A stretch of DNA of 17,256 nucleotides from the NCBI GenBank assembly GCA_900549755.1, contig URPQ01000042.1, positions 1-17,256 of the forward strand. Reading direction: 5' to 3'. Positions 6,031-13,467 of the stretch are shown here, one piece after another. This stretch comes from an uncultured Oscillospiraceae bacterium. GTDB taxonomy: Bacteria; Bacillota; Clostridia; Oscillospirales; Acutalibacteraceae. The translations under genes and the position numbers were made by a program. The notes under the pieces are model-generated. The model had not been told where the DNA came from and did no database searches. It saw only the letters and a list, made by a program, of their open reading frames with translations. Each line of letters opens with the position of its first letter. Positions within the stretch are counted from its first letter, which is position 1.

Positions 6031-7992
6031 GTGCCGGATAAATTCATTTTACATTCAAAATACAAGCCTACTGGCGACCAGCCCGAGGCTATTGATAAGC
6101 TGACAAAGGGCGTAGAAAACGGCTTAACAGAGCAGGTGCTTTTAGGCGTTACGGGTTCGGGCAAGACCTTTACAATGGCGAACATTATCGCAAATGTCAA
6201 CCGCCCGACGCTGGTTTTAGCCCACAACAAAACCCTTGCCGCACAGCTGTGCTCGGAGTTCCGCGAATTTTTCCCTGAAAACGCGGTTGAGTATTTTGTA
6301 TCGTATTACGATTACTACCAGCCCGAGGCGTATATACCCGGCAGCGACACCTATATTGAAAAGGACTCTGCAATAAACGACGAAATAGACAAGCTGCGCC
6401 ATTCCGCAACCTGCGCGCTGTCGGAACGCAGAGACGTTATAATAGTGGCGAGCGTATCCTGCATATATTCTCTCGGCGACCCAATAGATTACAAAAGCAT
6501 GGTAATATCCCTCAGAACGGGAATGGAAAAAAGCCGCGACGAGCTTTTGCGCAAGCTGGTGGATTTGCAGTATGAGCGTAATGACATAAACTTTATACGC
6601 AATAAGTTCAGGGTGCGGGGCGACACGGTGGAAATATTCCCCGCAAATTCGCAGGAAAATGCTATACGGGTAGAATTTTTCGGTGATGAAATTGACCGTA
6701 TAAGCGAGATAAGCACCGTGACGGGTGAGGTTAAGGCGTTGCTTTCGCACGCGGCTATTTACCCTGCCTCGCACTATATTGTATCACACGATAAGCTGGA
6801 GGACGCGCTTAAAGAAATAAAGGAAGAAATGGAGGAGCGCGTGAGCTTTTTCACTGAAAACGGGCAGCTTATAGAAGCGCAGAGAATACGGCAGAGAACC
6901 GAATACGATATTGAAATGCTAAGGGAAATAGGCACCTGCAAGGGGGTTGAAAACTATTCCCGCGTGCTCTCGCGCAGAGCGCCCGGCAGCGTACCCTCGA
7001 CCCTGCTTGACTATTTCCCCGACGATTATTTACTGTTTGTTGATGAATCGCACGTAACGCTGCCACAGGTGCGCGGAATGTACGGCGGCGACAGGGCGCG
7101 TAAGGAAAACCTTGTGCAATACGGCTTTCGTCTGCCCTCCGCCTTTGATAACCGTCCGCTTAATTTTGAGGAATTTTATGCCCACGTCAATCAGGCAATA
7201 TTTGTATCGGCTACGCCCGGTCAGTTTGAAAAGGACCACGCGGCGCAGATTGCCGAGCAGGTAATAAGACCAACCGGGCTGCTTGACCCGAAAATCTCCG
7301 TCCGCCCGACTGAGGGGCAGATAGACGACCTTGTTTCCGAAATAAATATACGCACTGCCAAAAAGCAGCGCGTGCTTATAACCACACTTACAAAGAAGAT
7401 GGCGGAGGATTTAACCGAGTACCTGAATGACCTCGGTATAAAGGTGCGGTATATGCACTATGATATTGACACAATGGAGCGAATGGAAATAATACGCGAT
7501 TTGCGCCTTGGTGAGTTCGACGTGCTTGTGGGTATTAACCTTTTACGCGAGGGACTTGACATTCCCGAGGTTTCCTTGGTGGCGATACTCGACGCGGATA
7601 AGGAAGGCTTTTTGCGCAGCGAAACATCACTTGTGCAGACGATAGGCAGAGCCGCCAGAAACGCCGAGGGCGAGGTTATTATGTACGCCGACAGTGTGAC
7701 CGACTCTATGGAGCGCGCTATCAGCGAAACCGAGCGCCGCCGCGATATTCAAAGCCGTTATAACGCCGAGCACGGCATAACGCCTAAGACCGTTATTAAG
7801 GACGTGCGCGATATAATAGAAATAGGGCAGAAGGTTAAAAACGAAAAGCCGATTTCCAAAATGTCAAGGCTTGAAAAAGAGGCGGAAATCAAGCGCCTGA
7901 CCGCCGAAATGAAGCAGGCGGCGAAAATACTTGAATTTGAGCACGCGGCATATTTAAGGGATAAAATCAATAAGCTGCGCGAAGGAAAATAA
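6031..7992 (+). CDS. uvrB: Excinuclease ABC subunit B
   Basis: UvrB is the damage-verifying helicase of nucleotide excision repair: UvrA loads it on DNA, then UvrC cuts. Seen in order (653 residues): YKPTGDQP near the start (11-18), Walker A GVTGSGKTFT (39-48), the beta-hairpin YYDYYQPEAYIP (92-103) that clamps damaged DNA, DESH box (337-340), SATPG near 395, the helicase C-terminal half with GRAARN, and a C-terminal UVR domain (about 618-653) that contacts UvrC. Full length for the family (650-670). Start choice: GTG 6031, giving MPDKFILHSKYKPTG, matches family N-termini and lies five bases after a good ribosome binding site. GTG 6022 would lie inside that site. It appears monocistronic; uvrA lies 2.6 kb downstream rather than directly after it. 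Confidence 0.97.
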   Translation: MPDKFILHSKYKPTGDQPEAIDKLTKGVENGLTEQVLLGVTGSGKTFTMANIIANVNRPTLVLAHNKTLAAQLCSEFREFFPENAVEYFVSYYDYYQPEAYIPGSDTYIEKDSAINDEIDKLRHSATCALSERRDVIIVASVSCIYSLGDPIDYKSMVISLRTGMEKSRDELLRKLVDLQYERNDINFIRNKFRVRGDTVEIFPANSQENAIRVEFFGDEIDRISEISTVTGEVKALLSHAAIYPASHYIVSHDKLEDALKEIKEEMEERVSFFTENGQLIEAQRIRQRTEYDIEMLREIGTCKGVENYSRVLSRRAPGSVPSTLLDYFPDDYLLFVDESHVTLPQVRGMYGGDRARKENLVQYGFRLPSAFDNRPLNFEEFYAHVNQAIFVSATPGQFEKDHAAQIAEQVIRPTGLLDPKISVRPTEGQIDDLVSEINIRTAKKQRVLITTLTKKMAEDLTEYLNDLGIKVRYMHYDIDTMERMEIIRDLRLGEFDVLVGINLLREGLDIPEVSLVAILDADKEGFLRSETSLVQTIGRAARNAEGEVIMYADSVTDSMERAISETERRRDIQSRYNAEHGITPKTVIKDVRDIIEIGQKVKNEKPISKMSRLEKEAEIKRLTAEMKQAAKILEFEHAAYLRDKINKLREGK

Positions 7993-7995
7993 TGC

Positions 7996-8039
7996 TTTAA
8001 AAGCTGAAGCTTGGCAGTAAAGGCAGAGCTGCTTTTAAA
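7996..8039 (+). terminator. Possible weak terminator after uvrB
   Basis: TTTAAAAGC (7996-8004) pairs perfectly with GCTTTTAAA (8031-8039) around a 26-base loop that can itself pair (AGCT with AGCT). It begins four bases after the uvrB stop. The stem is A/T-rich and the following TCTTTACAAT is only mildly T-rich, so termination here would be inefficient. Confidence 0.35.
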
Positions 8040-8066
8040 TCTTTACAATAGCATAGAAACAGAAAT

Positions 8067-8107
8067 GGGGCTGTCGCTCGCGATTCTTTTGCTCTTGCGA
8101 CAGCCCC
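8067..8107. terminator. Perfect 11-bp GC-rich hairpin (GGGGCTGTCGC)
   Basis: GGGGCTGTCGC (8067-8077) and GCGACAGCCCC (8097-8107) are perfect inverted copies around a 19-base loop. The stem is stable, but the tail TTAGTTTGTTG has no uninterrupted T-run, so it is either an atypical terminator or an mRNA-stabilising end. Similar GGGCTGTCGC hairpins recur between genes in many clostridial genomes, so this may be one member of a dispersed repeat family (established only as a general impression). Confidence 0.6.
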
Positions 8108-8139
8108 TTAGTTTGTTGATGAATCCCAAATTTAGTTTT

Positions 8140-8168
8140 TGCGGCGTTCTCGCCGCATTTTCGTTTTT
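8140..8168 (+). terminator. Intrinsic terminator, GC stem with T-tract
   Basis: TGCGGCG (8140-8146) pairs with CGCCGCA (8151-8157) across a TTCT loop and is followed by TTTTCGTTTTT (8158-8168). This is a standard plus-strand terminator for uvrB transcripts, though it lies about 150 bases after the stop. Confidence 0.75.
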
Positions 8169-8192
8169 CCGCTGACAGGTGCGGCGGAAAAA
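8164..8192. repeat. Second hairpin overlapping the terminator tail
   Basis: TTTTTCCGC (8164-8172) is a perfect inverted copy of GCGGAAAAA (8184-8192) with an 11-base loop. It reuses the T-tract of the preceding terminator as its left arm. TGCGGCG at 8180-8186 repeats the terminator's left arm exactly and could capture CGCCGCA (8151-8157), an alternative pairing that would undo the terminator. Confidence 0.55.
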
Positions 8193-8208
8193 CACCTTGT
8201 AAGTAAAA

Positions 8209-8283
8209 AATAGCTATATAGCTATTATCAATAACACTGTTATTATATATCGCTCATTATAAAATGTAAATACCTATTTTACA
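8209..8283. promoter_or_regulatory. Three operator-like dyads upstream of the PHP-mgtE-uvrA unit
   Basis: Three separate dyads follow each other: an 18-base perfect palindrome AATAGCTATATAGCTATT (8209-8226); AATAACA-C-TGTTATT (8230-8244), an odd-centred palindrome with 7-base arms; and TGTAAA-N7-TTTACA (8265-8283). They lie in A/T-rich DNA 45 to 120 bases upstream of the promoter at 8328-8356. Each has the size and symmetry of a dimeric regulator site. No known operator is recognised, and A/T-rich DNA produces some palindromes by chance. Confidence 0.45.
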
Positions 8284-8327
8284 AATGACGAAGATTTGAC
8301 TTAATATAATATTAACAGTTTATAAAC

Positions 8328-8356
8328 TTGCTTTTTGTCAGTTTTGGGTGTATAAT
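8328..8356 (+). promoter_or_regulatory. Promoter of the PHP-mgtE-uvrA unit
   Basis: TTGCTT (8328-8333) and a perfect TATAAT (8351-8356) are 17 bases apart, with transcription predicted to start near 8363, about 20 bases before the ATG at 8382. A second, weaker possibility just upstream is TTGACT (8296-8301) with TATAAA (8321-8326), spacer 19. Confidence 0.65.
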
Positions 8357-8381
8357 TGATAAGTTAAAGGTAGGCGAGTTT

Positions 8382-9152
8382 ATGAAAGCAAATTATCATA
8401 CGCATACGGTACGGTGTCACCATGCCGTAGGGGACGAACGGGAGTATATTGAAAACGCGATTGACGCCGAAATGAAAATTCTCGGCTTTTCCGACCATAC
8501 GCCGCAGTTTTTTAAAAGCGGCTATGTTTCAGGTATGAGAATGACCCCCGACGAGGCGCCAGGATATGTAAGCTGTATTAAGAATTTAGCGCAGGAATAC
8601 AGCGGGAAAATAAAGATTTACACAGGCTTTGAGGCGGAGTATTTCCCGTCGCTTTTTCCCGAACTTAAAAGGTTCTGCACAGAACACGGCGTTGACTATA
8701 TGATAATGGGTCAGCACTTTTTGAACAACGAGGACGGCGGTTATTATGTAGGCTCGGGCAGCAGCGACAGAAAAATGCTTAAAAAATATGTTGACGAGGT
8801 TACAGAGGGCATGAACACGGGCTGTTTCAGCTATATTGCCCACCCCGACGTGTTTCTCTGCTTATCGGATGCCGACTGGTACTACACCGAAAACGAGCGG
8901 CTTTGCGAGGCTGCAAAAGCGCTCGGAATTCCGCTTGAAATAAACATGCTGGGGCTTATGGGCAGACGGCACTATCCGTCGGAAAGATTTTTTAAAATTG
9001 CCGCAAAAGTCGGGAATGATGTAATTATAGGGTGCGACGCACACTCGCCCGATATGCTGCTTAATACCGAAATGCAGAAAAACGCGTATGATTTTGCCGC
9101 GTCTTTAGGCTTAAAACCGCTCGAAGAACTCAACTTAAAACAAATCAAGTAG
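8382..9152 (+). CDS. Histidinol-phosphatase-type PHP phosphoesterase
   Basis: A 256-residue metallo-phosphoesterase of the HisJ/HisK PHP group. Metal motifs: YHTHTVRCHH (5-14), FSDHT (36-40), GFEAEY (82-87), GQH (110-112), AHPD (153-156) and GCDAHSP (217-223). The pattern HTHT/SDHT/GQH/GCDAH is that of clostridial and Bacillus histidinol-phosphatases. No other histidine gene is in the window, so the physiological substrate is unproven. It differs from the PHP protein at 2526 by having GQH in place of GSVH and a shorter loop after the SDH motif. Start choice: ATG 8382, with AAAGG at 8366-8370; the in-frame TTG at 8328 is inside the promoter. mgtE begins 35 bases later with a strong ribosome binding site. 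Confidence 0.85.
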   Translation: MKANYHTHTVRCHHAVGDEREYIENAIDAEMKILGFSDHTPQFFKSGYVSGMRMTPDEAPGYVSCIKNLAQEYSGKIKIYTGFEAEYFPSLFPELKRFCTEHGVDYMIMGQHFLNNEDGGYYVGSGSSDRKMLKKYVDEVTEGMNTGCFSYIAHPDVFLCLSDADWYYTENERLCEAAKALGIPLEINMLGLMGRRHYPSERFFKIAAKVGNDVIIGCDAHSPDMLLNTEMQKNAYDFAASLGLKPLEELNLKQIK

Positions 9153-9187
9153 GCTTAGGCAAATACCGCAAGAAGGAGGATATCAAC

Positions 9188-10552
9188 ATGCAGGAAGAAA
9201 ACATTTTTGAATTGATAGACGGGAAGAAGTACGCGCGATTGCGAGAACTGCTTTCGGAAATGAACCCTGCTGATATAGCGCAGATATGCGAGGATATCCC
9301 CGAGCGGGAGCTGCCGGTTATTTTCAGAATACTGCCCAAAGAGCTTGCCGCCGAGGTCTTTGTTGAAATGGACCCCGATATGCAGCAGCTGCTTATTGAG
9401 GCGTTCAGCGATACCGAGCTGAAAGAGGTTATGGATGAGCTGTTTATGGACGATACCGTTGACGTTATTGACGAAATGCCCGCAACGGTGGCAAAGCGTA
9501 TTTTAAGCCAGACAGACCCTAAAACCCGCAAAATGATAAATCAGCTGCTGGCATACCCCGATGACAGCGCCGGCAGCATTATGACCACCGAGTATATTGA
9601 CCTTAAAAAGGATATGACGGTGGAGCAGGCGTTTGACCGCATACGCGCGATAGGTATTGATTCAGAGACTATATACACCTGCTACGTTATAGACCGCAGC
9701 CGCCATTTGCTCGGAATAGTTACGGTTAAGGACCTGCTTTTGAACAGCAAGACCTGCGTGCTTTCCGACATAATGGACGAAAACATTATATACGCAAACA
9801 CTCTTGACGATAAGGAAGAGGTTGCGGGGCAGTTTGAAAAATACGACCTTATGGCGCTGCCCGTGGTGGATAAGGAAAACCGCCTTGTGGGCATTGTAAC
9901 GGTTGACGACGCTATCGACGTTATACAAGAGGAGGCAACCGAGGATATTGAAAAAATGGCGGCTATTTTGCCTTCGAACCGCACCTATTTCAGAACGGGC
10001 GTGTTTTCCACCTTTAAAGCGCGCATACCGTGGCTTTTGCTGCTTATGATTTCCGCCACATTTACGGGCGCTATAATATCCAATTTTGAAGAAAAGCTGA
10101 CGGTGCTACCCGCGCTTATAGCCTTTATACCCATGCTTATGGATACGGGCGGAAACTCGGGCAGTCAGTCCTCTGTTACCATTATCCGCGGTATTTCGCT
10201 GGGCGATATTGAGTTCCGCGATATTTTCAGGGTAATATGGAAAGAGGTACGCGTTGCGCTTTTGTGCAGCACGGCGCTGGCGCTTGTAAACTTTGTTAAA
10301 ATGATTTTGGTGGACTATTTAATGCTGCACTCTTTCGACCCGGGCAAGCAGATAGCCGAAATAGCGGTTGTGTGCCTGACATTATTTTTCACCGTTATTG
10401 TGGCGAAAATTGTAGGCTGCACGCTGCCCATACTCGCAAAAAAGGTGGGCTTTGACCCGGCGGTCATGGCAAGCCCGTTTATAACCACGATAGTGGACGC
10501 AATCTCGCTTTTCATTTACTTTAACATTGCAATATCCATACTCGGCATTTAG
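9188..10552 (+). CDS. mgtE: MgtE-type magnesium channel/transporter
   Basis: MgtE is a dimeric, magnesium-gated inner-membrane magnesium channel. Seen (454 residues, typical length): an acidic helical N-domain (about 8-125) with DIAQICEDIPE (29-39); two CBS domains (about 130-255) containing LLGIVTVKDLL (174-184) and LVGIVTVDDAIDVI (233-246); a linking helix; then five membrane helices from about residue 280. The pore signature PMLMDTGGNSGSQSS (315-329) and the last-helix motif DPAVMASPFITTIVDA (423-438), with the ion-selecting aspartate D437, are intact. AAGGAGG (9173-9179) sits eight bases before the ATG. There is no room for an M-box riboswitch upstream, so magnesium sensing is probably by the protein itself. 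uvrA starts 11 bases after its stop, implying co-transcription. Confidence 0.95.
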   Translation: MQEENIFELIDGKKYARLRELLSEMNPADIAQICEDIPERELPVIFRILPKELAAEVFVEMDPDMQQLLIEAFSDTELKEVMDELFMDDTVDVIDEMPATVAKRILSQTDPKTRKMINQLLAYPDDSAGSIMTTEYIDLKKDMTVEQAFDRIRAIGIDSETIYTCYVIDRSRHLLGIVTVKDLLLNSKTCVLSDIMDENIIYANTLDDKEEVAGQFEKYDLMALPVVDKENRLVGIVTVDDAIDVIQEEATEDIEKMAAILPSNRTYFRTGVFSTFKARIPWLLLLMISATFTGAIISNFEEKLTVLPALIAFIPMLMDTGGNSGSQSSVTIIRGISLGDIEFRDIFRVIWKEVRVALLCSTALALVNFVKMILVDYLMLHSFDPGKQIAEIAVVCLTLFFTVIVAKIVGCTLPILAKKVGFDPAVMASPFITTIVDAISLFIYFNIAISILGI

Positions 10553-10563
10553 GGGATAAATTT

Positions 10564-13401
10564 ATGGCTAACGATAAAATTATAATAAAGGGCGCCAACG
10601 AGCATAACCTTAAAAATGTGGACGTGACCCTGCCGCGTGATAAGCTGATAGTTTTCACGGGGCTTTCGGGCAGCGGCAAATCATCGCTCGCGTTTGATAC
10701 CATATACGCAGAGGGGCAGCGGCGGTATGTTGAGTCGCTTTCCTCCTACGCGCGCCAGTTTTTGGGGCAAATGGAAAAGCCCGACGTGGAAAGCATTGAG
10801 GGGCTTTCTCCCGCAATATCGATAGACCAAAAGACTACATCCAAAAACCCGCGTTCTACCGTGGGCACGGTTACAGAAATATACGATTATTTAAGGCTAT
10901 TATACGCGCGGGTGGGCGTTCCGCACTGCCCAGTTTGCGGCAAAGAGATAAGCCAGCAGACTACCGACCAGATAGTAGACAGAGTAGCCGCCCTGCCCGA
11001 GGGCAGCAAAATTCAGATTCTCGCACCCGTGGTAAGGGGCAGAAAGGGCGAGCACGTAAAGGAACTTGAAAACGCGCGCAAGCAGGGCTATGTAAGGGTA
11101 AGAATTGACGGGAATATCTATGATTTATCCGAAGAAATAAAGCTTGAAAAAAATAAAAAGCACAGCATTGAAATTGTGGTGGACAGGCTTGTTGTAAAGG
11201 ACGGTATGCGCTCCCGCCTTGCTGACAGCATTGAAACCGCTGCCGCAGTTTCGGGCGGCACGGTTACGGTGGACGTGATAGGCGGGGAGGAGCTGCAATT
11301 TTCACAAAGCTTTGCCTGCGAGGAGCATGGAATCAGCATACCCGAGCTTACCCCCACAATGTTTTCTTTTAACAGCCCGTTCGGCGCTTGCCCCACATGC
11401 ACGGGCCTTGGCATTTTTATGAAGGTAGACCCGCAGCTTGTTATAAACGATGAGTCAAAATCGCTGCTCGACGGCGCTATACGCGCCTCGGGCTGGGGGG
11501 TAAACTCTTGGTTTTACCCCGATTCGGGCAGCATTGCCACAATGTATTACAACGGACTTGCCGATTACTACGGCTTTGATATAAACACGCCCTACGAGGA
11601 TTTATCGGACGAAGTTAAGCACGCCGTGCTTTACGGCACAAACGGCGTAAAGCTGAAACTAAAGCGCAGCGGCACCTTCGGCGGCGGGCAGTATGAAGCG
11701 CCGTTTGAGGGGGTTATAAATAACCTGGAGCGCCGCTATAAAGAGACCACAAGCGACTACGCGCGCGCCGAAATTGAAAGCTATATGACCGAGCGCCCTT
11801 GCCCCGATTGTCACGGCGCAAGGCTGAAGCCTGAGTATTTAGCGGTTACGGTGGGCGGCAAAAGCATTAAGGAATTTTGCGATTTATCGGTGACGGACGA
11901 GCTTGCCTTTTTAAATACCCTGAACTTTGGGCAGCGCGACGGTATGATTGCAAAGCCGATATTAAAGGAAATACGCGAGCGCCTTACCTTTCTTGAAAGC
12001 GTGGGGCTTGAGTACCTTAACCTTTCGCGCTCATCGGGTACGCTTTCGGGCGGCGAGAGCCAGCGAATAAGGCTTGCAACGCAAATAGGCTCATCCCTTA
12101 TGGGTGTGCTTTATATACTCGATGAACCGAGCATAGGGCTGCACCAGCGTGATAACGACAGGCTTATAGCCACCCTTAAAAGGCTGCGCGACCTTGGAAA
12201 CACCGTTATTGTGGTAGAGCACGATGAGGACACAATGCGCGCCGCCGATTATATTGTGGATGTAGGACCGGGAGCGGGTATTCACGGCGGCAATATAGTA
12301 TTTTCGGGCACGGTGTCCGAGCTTGAAAAGTGCACCGACTCTATAACCGCCGATTACCTTACCGGGCGCAGAAAAATACCCGTGCCTGCAAAAAGGCGCA
12401 AGGGCAACGGCACATTCCTTGAAATAAAGGGCGCGGCGGAAAACAACCTTAAAAAGATAAACGTTAAAATTCCGCTGGGCACATTCACCTGCGTAACGGG
12501 CGTTTCGGGCAGCGGTAAATCCTCATTTGTGAACGAAATTGTTTACAAGGTGCTTGCAAATCGCTTGAACCGAGCGAAGACCATACCCGGGGCATACAAG
12601 AGCTTTGAGGGTACTGAAAACCTTGATAAGGTAATAAATATTGACCAGGCGCCCATAGGCAGAACGCCGCGCTCAAACCCCGCCACATACACGGGCGTTT
12701 TCGGGGATATCCGCGAGCTTTTCGCATCCACTAAGGACGCGAAGACCCACGGCTACACCGCGGGGCGGTTCTCGTTTAACGTTAAGGGCGGCAGGTGCGA
12801 AGCCTGCCAGGGCGACGGTATTCTTAAAATTGAAATGCACTTTTTGCCCGATATTTACGTTCCGTGCGAGGTGTGCGGCGGCAAAAGGTACAACCGCGAG
12901 ACCCTGAACGTGCTTTACAAGGGCAAGAGCATTTACGACGTGCTTGAAATGACGGTTGAAGAGGGTATGAACTTCTTTGAGAGCATACCGCGTATTCACC
13001 GCAAGCTGAAAACGCTTTTCGACGTGGGACTGGGTTATATTAAAATCGGTCAGCCCGCCACCACACTTTCGGGGGGCGAGGCGCAGCGCGTAAAGCTGGC
13101 GGCGGAGCTTTCAAAGCGCAGCACGGGCAAGACGGTTTATATTCTTGATGAGCCCACAACGGGCTTGCACACGGCGGACGTGCATAAGCTGATAGAGGTT
13201 TTACAGCGCTTTGTGGACGGCGGAAACACCGTGCTTGTAATTGAGCATAATTTGGACGTTATTAAAACGGCGGACTATATTGTGGACTTAGGACCCGAGG
13301 GCGGCGATAAGGGCGGCACGGTGGTATGCGCGGGAACGCCCGAAAAAATAGCCGCCTGCGAAAAATCCTACACGGGTAAGTTCTTGAAAAAACTGCTTTA
13401 A
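10564..13401 (+). CDS. uvrA: Excinuclease ABC subunit A
   Basis: UvrA is the damage-recognising ATPase dimer of nucleotide excision repair. The 945-residue protein is complete. It has Walker A motifs GLSGSGKSS (33-41) and GVSGSGKSS (646-654), ABC signatures TLSGGESQR (493-501) and TLSGGEAQR (834-842), and Walker B regions YILDEPSIGLH and YILDEPTTGLH. The C-terminal zinc site is CxxC-19-CxxC (C745, C748, C768, C771). The insertion-domain zinc site reads C252-EE-H255 ... C276-PT-C279, a C3H rather than four-Cys set. An additional CPVC pair lies at C122/C125 and CPDC at 413-416. AGGGG (10551-10555) lies eight bases before the ATG. No separate promoter is seen, so it relies on transcription from the PHP-mgtE promoter, unlike the usual uvrB-uvrA operon. 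Confidence 0.97.
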   Translation: MANDKIIIKGANEHNLKNVDVTLPRDKLIVFTGLSGSGKSSLAFDTIYAEGQRRYVESLSSYARQFLGQMEKPDVESIEGLSPAISIDQKTTSKNPRSTVGTVTEIYDYLRLLYARVGVPHCPVCGKEISQQTTDQIVDRVAALPEGSKIQILAPVVRGRKGEHVKELENARKQGYVRVRIDGNIYDLSEEIKLEKNKKHSIEIVVDRLVVKDGMRSRLADSIETAAAVSGGTVTVDVIGGEELQFSQSFACEEHGISIPELTPTMFSFNSPFGACPTCTGLGIFMKVDPQLVINDESKSLLDGAIRASGWGVNSWFYPDSGSIATMYYNGLADYYGFDINTPYEDLSDEVKHAVLYGTNGVKLKLKRSGTFGGGQYEAPFEGVINNLERRYKETTSDYARAEIESYMTERPCPDCHGARLKPEYLAVTVGGKSIKEFCDLSVTDELAFLNTLNFGQRDGMIAKPILKEIRERLTFLESVGLEYLNLSRSSGTLSGGESQRIRLATQIGSSLMGVLYILDEPSIGLHQRDNDRLIATLKRLRDLGNTVIVVEHDEDTMRAADYIVDVGPGAGIHGGNIVFSGTVSELEKCTDSITADYLTGRRKIPVPAKRRKGNGTFLEIKGAAENNLKKINVKIPLGTFTCVTGVSGSGKSSFVNEIVYKVLANRLNRAKTIPGAYKSFEGTENLDKVINIDQAPIGRTPRSNPATYTGVFGDIRELFASTKDAKTHGYTAGRFSFNVKGGRCEACQGDGILKIEMHFLPDIYVPCEVCGGKRYNRETLNVLYKGKSIYDVLEMTVEEGMNFFESIPRIHRKLKTLFDVGLGYIKIGQPATTLSGGEAQRVKLAAELSKRSTGKTVYILDEPTTGLHTADVHKLIEVLQRFVDGGNTVLVIEHNLDVIKTADYIVDLGPEGGDKGGTVVCAGTPEKIAACEKSYTGKFLKKLL

Positions 13402-13413
13402 ATTTACACATTA

Positions 13414-13443
13414 TTCACCAAACGTGCGTTTTCAGCGTATAAA
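13414..13443 (+). promoter_or_regulatory. Possible promoter of the DUF5685-DnaJ operon
   Basis: TTCACC (13414-13419) and TATAAA (13438-13443) are 18 bases apart in the 66-base gap after uvrA. The -35 is poor. No intrinsic terminator is visible between uvrA and the next gene, so read-through from uvrA is also possible. Confidence 0.35.
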
Positions 13444-13467
13444 ATGAAACAAATGGGGTGAAAATGC

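Noticed and set aside
6217..6774. Long antisense open frame (185 codons) opposite uvrB
   Set aside because: It lies wholly inside uvrB, its composition follows from the sense codons, and it has no family motif or promoter; a shadow of the real gene.
8067..8107. CRISPR repeat or insertion-sequence end
   Set aside because: A single inverted repeat with no regular spacing, transposase or target duplication; it fits a terminator-type hairpin better.
8328..8381. Earlier TTG start for the second PHP gene
   Set aside because: It would fall inside the predicted promoter and add 18 residues not seen in the family; ATG 8382 begins directly with the metal-binding region.
8382..9152. Assignment as the histidine-pathway enzyme hisK/hisJ
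   Set aside because: Motifs allow it, but no histidine gene is nearby and the neighbours are mgtE and uvrA, so I kept the family name without a gene symbol.
9153..9187. M-box magnesium riboswitch before mgtE
   Set aside because: Only 35 bases separate mgtE from the preceding gene, far too short for an M-box; the longer intergenic region at 7993-8381 does not show its conserved core to my eye.
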